A stretch of 64,000 nt of DNA from the NCBI GenBank assembly GCA_963995525.1, contig OZ023218.1, positions 51,106,541-51,170,540 on the forward strand, written 5' to 3'. This document shows, one piece after another, positions 12,579 through 23,659 of the stretch. The notes beneath the pieces were generated by a model, which saw only the letters and a program-made list of their open reading frames with translations, did no database searches and was not told the DNA's origin. Made by a program: the position numbers and the translations under genes. The stretch is from Escarpia spicata. Its lineage: Eukaryota > Annelida > Polychaeta > Sabellida > Siboglinidae. How positions within the stretch are numbered: position 1 is the first letter of the stretch; every line of letters begins with the position of its first letter.

Positions 12579-12912
12579 ATTAAACGCACACCTTTAATGG
12601 GCTACACTAGTAGGTATATATTGAACGCACACCTTTAATGGGCTACACTAGTAGGTATATATTGAACGCACACCTGTAATGGGCTACACTAGTAGGTATA
12701 TATTGAACGCACACCTGTAATGGGCTACACTAGTAGGGATATATTGAACGCACACCTGTAATGGGCTACACTAGTAGGTATATATTGAACGCACACCTGT
12801 AATGGGCTACACTAGTAGGGATATATTGAACGCACACCTGTAATGTGCTACACTAGTAGGTATATATTGAACGCACACCTGTAATGGGCTACACTAGTAG
12901 GTATATATTGAC
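12579..12912. repeat. 41-bp minisatellite, about 8 copies
   Basis: The unit is ttgaacgcacacctgtaatg + ggctacactagtaggtatat + a, with variants cctttaatg and agggatata. It stands in unassigned sequence. Confidence 0.95.
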
Positions 12913-13027
12913 CAGAGAACAGACAAATCGGATCCCAGAGTTTCCGGCTCGTGGGTGCCCGATTACAGATGTACACTCAAAACGAGATTTATAGATAATT
13001 ACGCAGTTATTTTCTGAACCAAATTTA

Positions 13028-13469
13028 GCCTTAGTGCAATTTGGTTTCTCCCTAGACGTATTGCTCATATATATTTCAGTAGCGTTTTTTGTGTGACCAG
13101 AAACAGCAGCGTTCAAAATATGCCTCGCCGAAAGGGCGCCAAGACAACTGCACCGGAATAAACCGGGGAGACCGAAAGATGTACCGGATTCACACATGCG
13201 CTCCCTCGCCTGCATGCAGTTTCACAATTAATAATACGAAGGTGTTGTAATAGTGCGACTTGGTTCCTCCCCAGACGTTTTTGTCATATAGGTTTCAGTT
13301 GCGTTTTTGTGTGTGAAAAAAACAACAGCAGTGTTCAAAATGTGCCTTCCCGAAAGGGCAGCAATACATCTGCGCAGAAATAGTCCGGGGAGATGTAGAG
13401 ATGTACCGTATTCACACCTGCTTTTGTGCGCTTGCATGCAATTTCACAATTAATAATACGAAGGTGTTG
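13028..13469. repeat. Tandem duplication of about 222 bp, diverged
   Basis: Copy 1 (13028-13247) and copy 2 (about 13250-13469) share gtgcaatttggtttctccc / gtgcgacttggttcctcccc, then cccgaaagggc, and end in the same sequence, ttcacaattaataatacgaa followed by ggtgttg. Divergence and small indels show it is older than the minisatellites. No coding content recognised. Confidence 0.8.
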
Positions 13470-14040
13470 ACGTACAGAGAACAACACGGTGGAGACGCTA
13501 TGTTTTCTGTTACTGTAATATCAACGGCGTTAAAGTTCACGTCGCTTGCTGGAACACGCATCTTAGTAGTCAATTCAAGACGTGTTGAAAAATGTCAAAA
13601 ATACCTTCTCACCAAGCGACTTGTTACCGACATGTCCTGGTTTTGTGCCTCTTGAACAGCAGTCCGGCTTTAGCGTAAATCCTAGTTTACCGCGAATTTG
13701 TTAATACCATTGTGGTACCAGGTTTGATAAAACACCAAGACGTAATATAGAAATTTAGTAAGCGAACGTACATGTGAATGGGAACCGTGATGGAACTATG
13801 TACTACGTCATCAATATGTGCAGCGTTTCACCATGGGAAGCGCGTGTGCGATTTTAATTTCCCTTTCAGAACGGATCAAATTTCATCATGTACCGCAATT
13901 CTAACATAAAACCATTATATCCAATTATAATAAATAATGTAACGTTAATTTTGTGACGCTGTTGAATCCAATCCACCCAGTTTAACGCTTCGCAACGCTG
14001 GCCTTTGAAAACACCATCTGGGTACCTCGAGAACCTTCTA
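13470..14040. other. Unassigned stretch
   Basis: Nothing recognised: no repeats, RNA genes or protein motifs. Confidence 0.5.
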
Positions 14041-14044
14041 CACT

Positions 14045-14235
14045 GTCATTAATGCGCGACCAATTTTCGTTGATCTGATATATCCATCACTGTATGTACA
14101 GGTACTCAATTATCCAGCTGAGTGGACTGAAACGACGCAGAGTAAACGAAAATTCTCAATATTTGAACGGCCGCAAAAGGTTTCGAATCCTGCTTCTTTC
14201 GATTGGAGGCCACTGTTACTACAATACGTCACGGC
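14045..14235 (-). mobile_element. SINE copy, strongly diverged
   Basis: The minus strand shows a body resembling other copies (cagctggataattgagtacc in place of gaatgagtacctggc) and a head with ggattcgaaacc-like B-box sequence near 14180 (forward ggtttcgaatcctgcttctt). Divergence is high, so the exact ends are uncertain. Confidence 0.5.
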
Positions 14236-14789
14236 AAGAGGCGTCGGTGAGTCTCTATGTACATTTGGGTAGAATAATGTAGTTTGAGCTTGATCGCTGG
14301 AACATAGCAATTAGGTAACACATTTAAACAGGTGCGTAATTATAGATTATTATTATTATAATAAGCATTAATCGTAGAATGAACAATGAATGATAACCTG
14401 GGAGTATAAAACACGTTATAAAGTGAAGCCAACATTGCTACTTGTATTCTTTCTTCGTGTACACAGTATGTCGTACAACGCTCGTTGGACATGGGATCAG
14501 AGTAGGGTACGATCAGAGCGCCACTTTTTGAGGGAGTTATCTGCGGCAACACGGGTTGGACGTAAGACCTATATCTAAAAACAAAAATACTCCAATATAT
14601 ATCACGATGTTCATCAGTAGTAGGTACAAATCGTGAGAGCATTCCGTTATCCATCGGAGAATGAGGAAAAAGTAGTTCCGATTTCCCATGTTAAAAGACA
14701 GGAAAATAGTTCCGGTTGCACCGGTGGAACTGACGGATAACGGATTGCTCTCACGATGTGTACCCCATGTAAAAAGATAGGGGCTAAAT

Positions 14790-15560
14790 CCTATGTTAAA
14801 AGATAGGAATTTCGGTGAATTTGGAATGTTGGGTAAAAGAAAACTGTTTTGAATTGTCTTTTGACTTTGCTGATACGTACATGATCGCCTATTTTTAGAC
14901 AAGTTTTGACTTTACTGTGTCCTTCGTTTCCGTACCTTTGCCAAACCTCTGCTTGTTTCATCACGTTCACTTCTGACAGCGCCATGGCAATAGGTCTATG
15001 ATAAGTGTCGTTGTACGAATCCACAAGGTGGTGTAATACATCTAAGTACTTTAACGTCTGGTTTTTCGTGAAATACCTCCACAGCGTCTTCAGAGTACGA
15101 TTGAGTCGCTCAACGATACACGCCTTGGTCTCTTGGTTGTGTATCATAATTTTTTTAATATCTTTCTCTTTCAGAAACTCTTGCAGTTCTGCATGTATTC
15201 AAAATCTCTTTTCCTTTTTCCTTTTGCAATGCCAGTGGTCCGTCGTTGTCCTTTAACAACCGACGAACTGCTGTCGCGAGTGTTCTTCAAAGGAACAGAC
15301 CACGCTTTCTTTTAGAATACGTCTATCACGGTTAAAATGAAAGTGTGACCGTCGTTGTACCGTTTCAAACGTGACATTGTCCACCAGATCGACCACTCAT
15401 TGTTCATTTATACAACCCACTACGACACGTCGACGTCTGAAATAATATGTCACCTGTTTGTGTAGGGTGTAAGTGTCTTGTTCCGACAACCACCGTTTCA
15501 CCTCTTTCGTCGACACAAGTAAAGCACGACGCAGGGCATCGACGTCTCCATAACTTCCGG
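14790..15560 (-). pseudogene. Decayed DDE integrase of a Maverick/Polinton-like element
   Basis: Minus-strand translation in several frames gives retroviral-type integrase-core pieces. An early block around 15380 carries the first aspartate region (VVDLVDN). It is followed by YNDGHTFILTVIDVF (about 15330-15370), a degraded middle around 15160-15260, and then ETKACIVERLNRTLKTLWRY and DSYNDTYHRPI (about 15000-15130), including the glutamate-type ERLNRT segment. At least two frameshifts separate these blocks. The downstream IGDHVRISKVK resembles the C-terminal chromo/SH3-like tail. The combination of this integrase with the two ORFs at 15616-16748 suggests a Maverick/Polinton-type element, but no polymerase, capsid or terminal repeats are visible. 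A Ty3-like source cannot be excluded. Confidence 0.65.
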
Positions 15561-15615
15561 AAGTTTCGTGTCGTTGTAAATACGTTTCAAACCATCGTGT
15601 GAACGCGTCGTATTC

Positions 15616-16270
15616 TTACCTACGCGAGAAGACATGACATAATAATGCTGTCGTGTCGTGCAAGACTACTAATACGTTTCCAAACGCAAGTGTTGCAATG
15701 GTGTCGCCGAATGAGCTGCGTCTTCGAGGATGACTGTCAAATGGACTGCTTTTTTCGTTTGACATACCATGGTCCACTGACGATGTCTGCATATAAAACC
15801 AACGATCGGGGTGACCCACTAAATCCATCGGCGTGTTCACATCCTTAAGACTACGAGCGAAGGTTTTCCATCCAACCGGTTCAAATGACTTCCGCTTTCT
15901 CACCTCGTCGTTCACGAGGTCTACGATGTTACTTCCGGGAACCGCCACATCTCTGTACACCATCTTGCCACGATCGTTCCAACTTATGGCACCGTTCATT
16001 TGATTGAGGAGTCGTCGCGCTTTCTGCTTCATAGCTTTCGGCACGCTGTCGATGATTTAATTTTCCATTATTTCATTTTCGGTAGGGGATTCTACTTTGT
16101 TTTTGTCTTTGCTGGGAAATGTGTCAATGGCCATACGCAGAGGTGTCGCTTGTCGGAAAGATCGTTGTACTGGCTCAACACCTGGTTATACAACACGACC
16201 TTGTCCCTCTTGTCTACGTCGTTCTAATATATCTCGCATTTCGTCATCGAGTCGTCGCAACACAACCCCT
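15616..16270 (-). pseudogene. Element-associated ORF relic (SNIVDLVNDE family)
   Basis: The minus strand encodes VPKAMKQKARRLLNQMNG, then VPGSNIVDLVNDEVRKRK and EPVGWKTFARSL (15780-16044). Upstream at 16100-16270, in other frames, are LRRLDDEMRDILER and LYNQVLSQYNDLSDKR-like residues. These look like one protein broken by frameshifts. I recognise the sequence style as an uncharacterised ORF carried by integrase-bearing mobile elements in marine invertebrate genomes. Its function is unknown to me and the assignment rests on memory of similar proteins. Confidence 0.5.
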
Positions 16271-16748
16271 ATAGGGTTGGTCGAAGGTCATTGCAGTTGA
16301 ATGTTTTCCAAAATACGGGGATTGACCAGCGCGATTTTCTTTGTATGCTCCATGGTCGTGTAGTTACGACTGCAACAACGTCGTCACCAACGGGGCTGGA
16401 AGGGACGTAGCCAATGGAGCTAATAGAGCCGCGAGGAAAAACACCTTTCTGTAGAAAACGTTTCTTCTTATGGAGACCAGTTTTCCTTGAGATCAAGACT
16501 CTGAGTTCCTTCTTGTACCGGCGCAGTTTAGTCTTGTGACCTTTCTTTAGTGGTACGTTCCCTTTTAATATGTTCTGTGCACACTCGCACAGACTGTGCA
16601 CACTCGCACTTGCTTCCGGTACGATATTAGTATGCAGGTGCAAGTGTTCCGGTGTGGCCTGTTTGAGGTCGACGAACAAATAGCCGTGTGGTGCGGACGT
16701 TGCGTCTCTGAAAGCTTCTTGCATGTATGTTATGCAACCAAGATACAT
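16269..16748 (-). pseudogene. Element-associated basic ORF relic (CECAQNILKGN family)
   Basis: A 159-residue minus-strand frame contains a YLFVDLKQATPEH segment, then CECAQNILKGNVPLKKGHK with a Lys/Arg-rich stretch and a hydrophobic-basic C-terminal part (RKTGLHKKKRFLQKG). This pairing is what I recall from small basic ORFs of invertebrate integrase-bearing elements. The first two motifs appear in reversed or overlapping order relative to separate ORFs, suggesting fused remnants. No catalytic motif is visible. Confidence 0.45.
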
Positions 16749-16749
16749 G

Positions 16750-18035
16750 AAGCAGGTGATGACGAAGCTACTTCAAGAAGTGATTCCAGCCTTTCATGAT
16801 ATTGTCTGCATAGCTTATGTTGTATGGTCAAACCCAATGTTAGGTTCTTGAAAAAAGTTCTGCAGAATCATTTCGCAAATCATTTCTTTATTTTGTTCGG
16901 GTGCTATTTTAGTGGATCAGTACACCGTCTGCACAAGTTTAAGTCACTAGTAGACATGATAGTTACAGGCTGACTAAATAGTTATTTCATAGGAGTTTCT
17001 GTAGTATCACGCACATGTGCAATGAATATGCATGAGTCTCATATATTATCTCTCAGTCAAATGAAACTACAATCATCACACATGAAGCTGAGCAATTGTC
17101 AATACAATTCAATTTGTAATGCTTACCATATGTATTATGCAAACAAATTTGTTCGTTCATTTGTAATGTTTGAATTTTGCTCTATATGTCACAAATCACA
17201 TAAAATGACAGACAAAGTACATGTACATGTCCCTCTGGTGGATTATTGCTTAACAATTATCCATGGTGTATTGAATAACAATTATATAATTAGTAAGCAT
17301 TTATATATGTATTTACACAGCAGAGGTAGTATTGTATCTGTGAAGTCAGTTATCCTGTGCCATCCTGGTGCAATTTGTTATCCCCGGATGTACTCAATCT
17401 GAATCTGAACATTATATGATTTGCCCACTCCAATATTTTAAGGGATATTTCTGCAACAGTATATGATACTGTATTAAAAATCCCAACAAATCTAAGGACA
17501 CGTTTTTTGGGTATCTGAGGTCGAAGGTCAAACTATCAAAAAATATATTATGTTTATTTACATTACACCTATGTGCGCTTGTTTATTGGTTTTCTAATTA
17601 TGTATTGCTTGCGTTTCTAGCTTTATTAACTGCAGAGTTATGGGCATTATTGTGACAGTCAGTATGCGCATCAGGTCAAAGTTCAGTGACCTATATAATC
17701 ATTAATACTAGACCTAGATTTTGTCTAATTAGATATTCTCATGTGAGCCAACAACTGTGCTAAATTTAATCAAAAATGGAGTCGGGTGATGCAAAAATGG
17801 CCTAAAAGTTATTGATTTTACATGGAATGACCCAGTGATATGTCAATTAGATACACAAATTCAATGATATTTTGTTTCAATCGGTATTGTGAACATATAT
17901 CTATAGTTCAGAATCATTGCTTCAGTGGGTCGAAACGAAACCTACAATGAATGTACCTAAACAATAGCATCCATCATCCGACCATCCTTCTATCCATTAG
18001 TAGAGGTTCAATGGTTAGCATCTTTGCCATCATTG
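16750..18035. other. AT-rich unassigned stretch
   Basis: One open frame at 17022-17402 (plus) has no recognisable motif and low-complexity AT-driven composition. Nothing else seen. Confidence 0.5.
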
Positions 18036-18036
18036 T

Positions 18037-18440
18037 TTAGGCAGCCACCCTTGCTCTTGCACAATGCCGTGCAATGAAGGCCTGCCGTGCAGTTCTTTCA
18101 ATTGCCCTTGCACGTTTCATGCAGCCACTATGTAGGAGGAGGGCACAAGCCATACTTGCGTCGGCGAGAGTGGTCCAGAAAGGAAGCCATTGTTTGCTGC
18201 ACTCGTCCTGTTCCCAGCCGTATTGGCCAAAGACAGGGTTTGCCTGCTGGCAAGCGGTTGACTGCTTCCAGATGAAACAGGCTTGGAACAAGTACCTCTT
18301 GATATGCTGGACGAGGGCGGCCTGGGTCGTTGATGACTGCCATTGGAGAAGAGATGATGCCTTGCATCGTTGCCAGTTGCAGAACCACACGTCTTGCTGA
18401 TGAGCACATCAAATCGCTCAATGCACTGCATGTGAACTGA
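18037..18440 (-). pseudogene. Coding relic of a transposon-type protein (NDARHHLF...QHIKRYLFQA)
   Basis: Two minus-strand frames join into one plausible protein piece: MQCIERFDVLISKTCGSATG and NDARHHLFSNG (18340-18431), then TQAALVQHIKRYLFQACFIW, YGWEQDECSKQWLPFWTTL and ASMACALLLHSGC (18100-18330). This pattern (NDAR-x-LF, QHIKRA-x-QA, WGW, W-x-P-WT) recurs in uncharacterised repeat-borne proteins of invertebrates and normally ends in a cysteine-rich tail, which here has lost most cysteines. The frameshift near 18340 indicates a pseudogene. The family name is not certain. Confidence 0.5.
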
Positions 18441-18964
18441 GTGAAGGACTACGGATCTGCAGTCAGCGAGATCATCGTCTCTCTAAGGCCAGGTATAATT
18501 TCGTTCACCCTACGTTGATTGTGTCTTTCGGAAGAGACACTGTAAGCCGTTGGTTCCTTCTATACGGTGTCTATGCCACGGGAAGAGAAAGATCTCAAAC
18601 AGGGATATAGAAAAACACCTGTCGTGGACTCACTGAGCGGTGGTCTTATTTTTATTAAAAATATGACAATATTCGACAACTGCTCGACCGATGGTCATAA
18701 GTGGAAGAAGAATCACACAGCATATTGACCGTCTGGACGCATCACTCCATCTCAATGGTAATATTTTAGCTCATGGTTTCAATACGTCTAATGCTGATAC
18801 AGGATAACATTGTTGACAGGTGCTTTTTCGTCGACTGTAGCGGATACCTCGTGTATCATGAACACTTCATTAGTTGATCTAACGAATGTGTCGAATACGT
18901 GCACATTGTCCACAAGGTATCTGCTGAATTTCGTGATAATACAAAATGCTTTGCGTGTGTAATT

Positions 18965-19216
18965 GTAGTTCTGATATTAAACGCACATCCAGGCTCTCCA
19001 GAAACCTCGATTTGCGCTCCTCTTGAGGTCCGCCAAAAAGCACCTTCAGGTTATAGAAAACTGCAAAGATAAATGCACACGCCTTCACTTTATATTGGGG
19101 GGCTAAATTATATTTTCCTCCAACAAACTATTTTGTGCGTACGTGCTACCTCCTTTTGTTTGTTGCTCAATATAGCAACCCCGAATAGGCGGTTCGGGGG
19201 GGGGGGGGTTCGTCTT
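18965..19216. repeat. Dispersed repeat, copy 1 (upstream partner of a SINE)
   Basis: It shares ccaggctctcc, aaacctcgatttgc, caaaaagcaccttcag, aacaaactattttgtgcgta and atagcaaccccgaata in order with 21835-22062. Both copies stop at a g-run and are followed at once by a SINE head. The long g-run at 19197-19208 may be slippage. Confidence 0.8.
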
Positions 19217-19450
19217 GTAGCGAGGTGGCGCAGTGTCTAGAGCACTGGACTCTCAATCGAGAATACACGGGATCGAATGCTGTGGTCCTGTGTCGAACTT
19301 TGTAAAAATGAGTACCTATTGGATATTTGTGTGTGAATAGTATTCGCGCATTAACTGCAGCGTGGCTGAATTCTTCACCGAGAAGTCGAGATGGTGTTCG
19401 ATAGAAGAGAATTAAAGTGTAAAGCGCTTTGACAAGTCCTGAGGACATAG
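19217..19450 (+). mobile_element. tRNA-derived SINE copy
   Basis: The head has gcgaggtggcgcagtgtcta + gagcac (A box) and gggatcgaatgctgtgg in place of the B box (mutated). The body runs atgagtacctattggatatt, attcgcgcattaactgcagc and gagaagtcgagatggtgttc, with tail gtaaagcgctttgac. The order matches the copies at 22062 and 27031. Confidence 0.85.
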
Positions 19451-19613
19451 ACGCGGGAACAGGGAGGACAAAGGGGGCAGCTGCCCCCTCTGGAATTTTT
19501 GTGGGAGTAGACATATGGTTCTGCCCCCCCCCCCACCCCAGAACCATATGTCTACCCCCTGAGAAATTCCAGGGGTAGTTGCCCCCCGCTCCCTCCCGTT
19601 CCCGCGTCTATGC
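19446..19613. mobile_element. Foldback (MITE-like) palindromic element, about 165 bp
   Basis: The left arm (catagacgcgggaacaggga + ... + agacatatggttctg) is the reverse complement of the right arm (cagaaccatatgtct + ... + tcccgttcccgcgtctatg), with a short poly-C centre near 19525-19545. The arms contain gggggcagctgccccc. It is inserted at the tail of the SINE. Long perfect arms with no ORF fit a non-autonomous foldback transposon; no target duplication was identified. Confidence 0.75.
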
Positions 19614-19619
19614 ATTAAT

Positions 19620-20690
19620 ATGTTATGACATTTCACAGTAACTATTTATTCCCGTTGCCTAATTGGTTCCAACGATTACGAACTTTGGATGATTACCAAA
19701 GGTAACTTGTGTACTTGGGTGATAAAATACAATAACGGTAGTGCTTTGACGTTGGGTATAGTGTCTTGAGAGTACGTTGGGATTATGTTTTGACCTTAAC
19801 AGTAGTGTTTTGAAGGTACGCTCCTCGGGGTAGATGATAAACAGCACTGGGCTGAGGCTGTCATGACGGACCTTCATCGACCGATATGCGTGGTTAGTCT
19901 ACGACTTTTATAACCAAACTAGGGTCATGTTGGAACAAATTGCAACAGAAGCAAATCTTACAGTTTTGAAAGCACGTATATATCCTAGATAACATATCAA
20001 AAGTATACAGCTAAACAAATTAGGGAACATTGTCAAAATTACGCAAGTTTATGTTGGGGCCCCTCAATAGCTTTTACCTGCGACTTTGTAACGATTTTAC
20101 TTTCGGGACAAAGAATGAGCAAGATAATGTTTCTGTAAACCTCAAGTAATCCAGATGCGTGTATGTAAATACGCACAAATTATAGAACAATAGAGAACAA
20201 AACAACATACATAGACATTAAAATAGTTTAACATTGCATTAGGTTTTCAATAAAATCCTCATTGGTATCAAAATGTGCACGAATTACTTGTCCAATTCGT
20301 TTCCTACATAACATGATTATGGTCAACGTAATTATAAGTATGTTACTCTCATGAGCATCTATCGTACATGTAACATAGCGCAAGTACATTTAACAGGGAA
20401 CATTGTGTATAATAATTATAATGACCCCTTGATATAAGGTCTACATATAAATACATGAATCAAGCTGATTAGCTAAATTGAGGAAAATTGATGTGTTCTC
20501 TCCCACGTAACGTGATTATAATCTGCATTACAATGTGAATACCCTTCTGCCATGAGCATTGACCGTATATGTAACATAACACAAATTCATTTTCTCATTG
20601 CGCATAATAATTATAATGAACCTTTCCGTGTAAGGCCAAAACATGTACACACGTGAATCTCAAGAGCCCAAGAAAGTAACTACTTATATA
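19620..20690. other. AT-rich unassigned stretch with an internal repeat pair
   Basis: Around 20340-20470 and 20545-20660 similar motifs recur (catgagcatcta/catgagcattga, catgtaacatagc/tatgtaacataac, ataataattataatga), suggesting an old duplication of about 200 bp. No genes recognised. Confidence 0.45.
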
Positions 20691-20694
20691 TCGA

Positions 20695-20985
20695 AGTACC
20701 CAGTCCTTTGGACGGCTCAAAGCGCTTGATCCTTTACTCCTGACTCTTGTATAATCGAATATCATCGAGACTTCTCTGGGAAGCATTCCGCCACTCTGCA
20801 GTTAATGCGCGAAGAGTGTTCGTACACAAATATCCATCACTGTCTATGCCCAAGTAATCAGTCATATAGCTGAGAGAACTGGAGCAACGTAGAGTGAACG
20901 AATTTTCCTAGGTTCGACACGGCGGCACAGGATTCGAAACCGAGTTCTCTCGATTGATAGTCCAATGCCACTGCGCTCCACACAA
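20695..20985 (-). mobile_element. tRNA-derived SINE copy
   Basis: Read on the minus strand, a head with gcgcagtggcattggac and ggtttcgaatcctgtgccg is followed by gtgtcgaacctag, gttcactctacgttgctcca, the body with gactgattacttgggcatag, and a tail with aagcgctttgagccgtccaa plus aggactggg. All blocks are in SINE order. Confidence 0.8.
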
Positions 20986-21834
20986 AAACTTAATTGAGGT
21001 AAAATCGCTGTATTACGTAGTCATTAATATCACATGTAACTGACGATCATTGTCGTAACTCTAGACTGTGTTTGAACATTCTGTGGCACGGAATGACGTG
21101 CAAAGTGCGAGTGATGTGTTTGCAAAAAGTATCATCATTCGCAGTTCCGACTCTTCAAGAACGGTTGGAAGTATCTCCATCCGCTTGTGTCGTCTGATGT
21201 ATCAAATGCTCGACCCATATCTATGCGAAGAATCTCGCCTGCGAAGCGATATTTCTGTGCCTTGGCATACAACCATCGACACCTGAACACTACGTCAGCC
21301 GTACTTCGACTTTGGAATCCACATTGATCAGACAAAATGAACTCGTCGACTTTCGATGCGATTCGAGAGAAAACCACAAGCGACGGGGTTTTGCACCAAA
21401 CTCGACCGGATCTGTGATTAGTCGACATTCTTCGCCATGTATCGTGGCCTGGTCGTAATGTTTACGAGATAACATCCTGCCTGCGCGGAACATCTTGGCC
21501 CCATTTGCCGTCTTTTGATTTTCGTCACAATTTAGAACAGATGAACTCGAATCTGTGAAAAGACATTTGTGTATCCTACAATACACTGTATGTAGGCTTA
21601 CAATTTCTTATTTTCATAATGTTAGGCTACAGGAAACACAATATCAAGAAGTTGCATAATAATATCATAGGCGCGGTAGGTGGGCTGAGCCGGAGCTTCA
21701 ACACCACTCCGCCTCCGCCGTTGTCGGATCATATTTTCGGCGACCTTCTACATATTGAGGTTCGCCAAAATGACCCACCGTCAGGCTCACCAAAAACATC
21801 GACCTGCACCCACCCTTTGGGAATGCCAATAAAA
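20986..21834. other. Unassigned stretch, possible RT relic on minus strand
   Basis: The minus strand at about 21180-21420 reads DEFILSDQCGFQSRSTADVV and RFAGEILRIDMGRAFDTSD, which resembles a LINE reverse transcriptase (QCGFR...T.D / DM.RAFD). The piece is short and frameshifted, so only a low-confidence LINE fragment is proposed. Confidence 0.5.
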
Positions 21835-22062
21835 CCACGTCCAGGCTCTCCAAAAACCTCGATTTGCACTCCCCTTGAGATTCGCCAAAAAGCACCTTCA
21901 GATTTACCAAAAACTTCAAACTGCACCGATAAATGCATATCCATTCCCTTTATATATGGGGCTAAAAATACCCTTCGCCCACAACAAACTATTTTGTGCG
22001 TACGTACTACTTACTTATGTTTGTTGCCCAATATAGCAACCCCGAATAAGGGGTTCGGGGGT
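21835..22062. repeat. Dispersed repeat, copy 2 (upstream partner of a SINE)
   Basis: Counterpart of 18965-19216, with the same ordered blocks and the same junction to the following SINE. Related caaaaacctcga-type motifs recur upstream from about 21760, so the repeat unit here may be partly iterated. Confidence 0.8.
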
Positions 22063-22360
22063 TCGCCTTGGAGCGAGGTGGCGCAGGTTCTAGAGCGGAC
22101 TCTCAAAGGAAAGCAGTTGGGTTAGAATTCTGTGCTCCCGTGTCGAACGTTGTATGAATGAGTACCTCATTGGATATTTGTGTGTGAATAGTATTCGTGC
22201 ACTAATTGAAGCGTGGCTGAATTCTTCACCGAGAAGTCGAGATGGTGTTCGATTGAAGAGGTCTGCCAGGGATTAACGTGTAAAGCGCTTTGAGCAGTCC
22301 TAAGGACTGAATACATCGCGATATAACAACTTACCTTTACAATTACCTTTTTAAAAGGGC
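22062..22360 (+). mobile_element. tRNA-derived SINE copy, nearly full length
   Basis: Head gagcgaggtggcgcaggttc; B-box region gggttagaattctgtg (degenerate); body gaatgagtacctcattggat and gagaagtcgagatggtgttc; tail aggtctgccagggattaacg + tgtaaagcgctttgagcag, then ctaaggactgaatacatcgc and gatataac with A/T-rich end. This tail is the best visible parent-like sequence of the 37-bp array at 6359-8212. Confidence 0.85.
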
Positions 22361-23658
22361 AGGGGCATAAAAAAGGGTTAACAAAAATTCCCGGTCAAAA
22401 AGTAAGCCCTCTCTCCAAGGAATGACACTAGGTCTATATTCACACCACGCAATAACTCTGTATCTTGTGAGATAATCCTTCTTCGGTAAGTAATGCGTAC
22501 ATTTCGATCGTGAATTCGTTTTACGTGGATTTCGAAAACAATGCTGCTTGTCCGACTCCCAAAATATATCACCTTTACATTTATATGTATAAATCATGTA
22601 CACGGTTCACTGTAGAGCTCACAGTAATAATTGATAGCCATGTACTTGGAAAACGAAGTTGGGTGCGTGTTCAAGCGAGGTGTCCCTGAACACCCCCCCC
22701 CCCCCGGTTACGCACCTATAAGCCTGCAATATTTATAGGGTGGAAATATTTGTTTGAATTTTGTTGTTGGTTTTGGTGGAAATCAAGGGTAGTGCTGTTG
22801 GAGGCTCCCAGCAAATCTACAACGACATCCACTCTCGTCATCCGAGTAGAAACGGGTGAGCTGCAATTGCATCATCTCAAAACAATCTCAAAAACTACCC
22901 CCGCTAATTTAAGTTCATCTCCTAACTCGCAACGTTCTGCGTCCACTCGCGTCTTTGGATCGTTGACCTCTATAATCTACCATTTCAATTGGTCACATAT
23001 TAAAAAAGATAGTTATTTAGAGTGATTTATTTACATGTTTCCGATAGTTTATACCAGTGTTCGACGTTTACCTCAAAAAGATGCTAGTCAACCGGACCAG
23101 CAACTTCAAAAAGTGACTGGTCCTACAGCAAAGCAACAGGTCCGCATTTTAGCAATGGCACAATGGGCGAGCGCAAACAGCATGCTAAACAAAAGGCCTT
23201 AAAGAAAATGTGTATAATGTATTGCCAGCTGATAATCATTTAATAAATATGTCAGATAGGTGTTAACATGCTGATATAAACGCTTATTACCTTATTTTTT
23301 ATATAACCATATTGATAATTACATTTATGTATATTCATTCGCTAAAATAATTACGAACAACGGAGATTTGGAAAATGTTCCTCAATTTGATTTCATTAAA
23401 AAAGATGGCACACACTGGCAGTCGATCGACCATTCATTACCCCTCTGTGAGCAAACATCCTTAAAAGTCGCATTCATGGCCAGCGGCAACAGCAGATATA
23501 TCACCACTGCAAAAGTATGGTCATAACTAATGCCATACATATCAGAGACGCTGTCATCAGCACGACCGGGTGGGTTAACTTGGGCCAACAGCAGTGGTTT
23601 TCGATTGGTCCATGTTTTCTTCTCTTTGGTTCTCACCAAGTGTTTCGACGAGAACCCG
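22361..23658. other. Unassigned stretch
   Basis: No recognised genes. A poly-C tract is at 22690-22704. Sequence around 23080-23150 weakly resembles that at 24700-24770 on the other side of the array that follows, but the match is too poor to define an element. Confidence 0.45.
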
Positions 23659-23659
23659 A

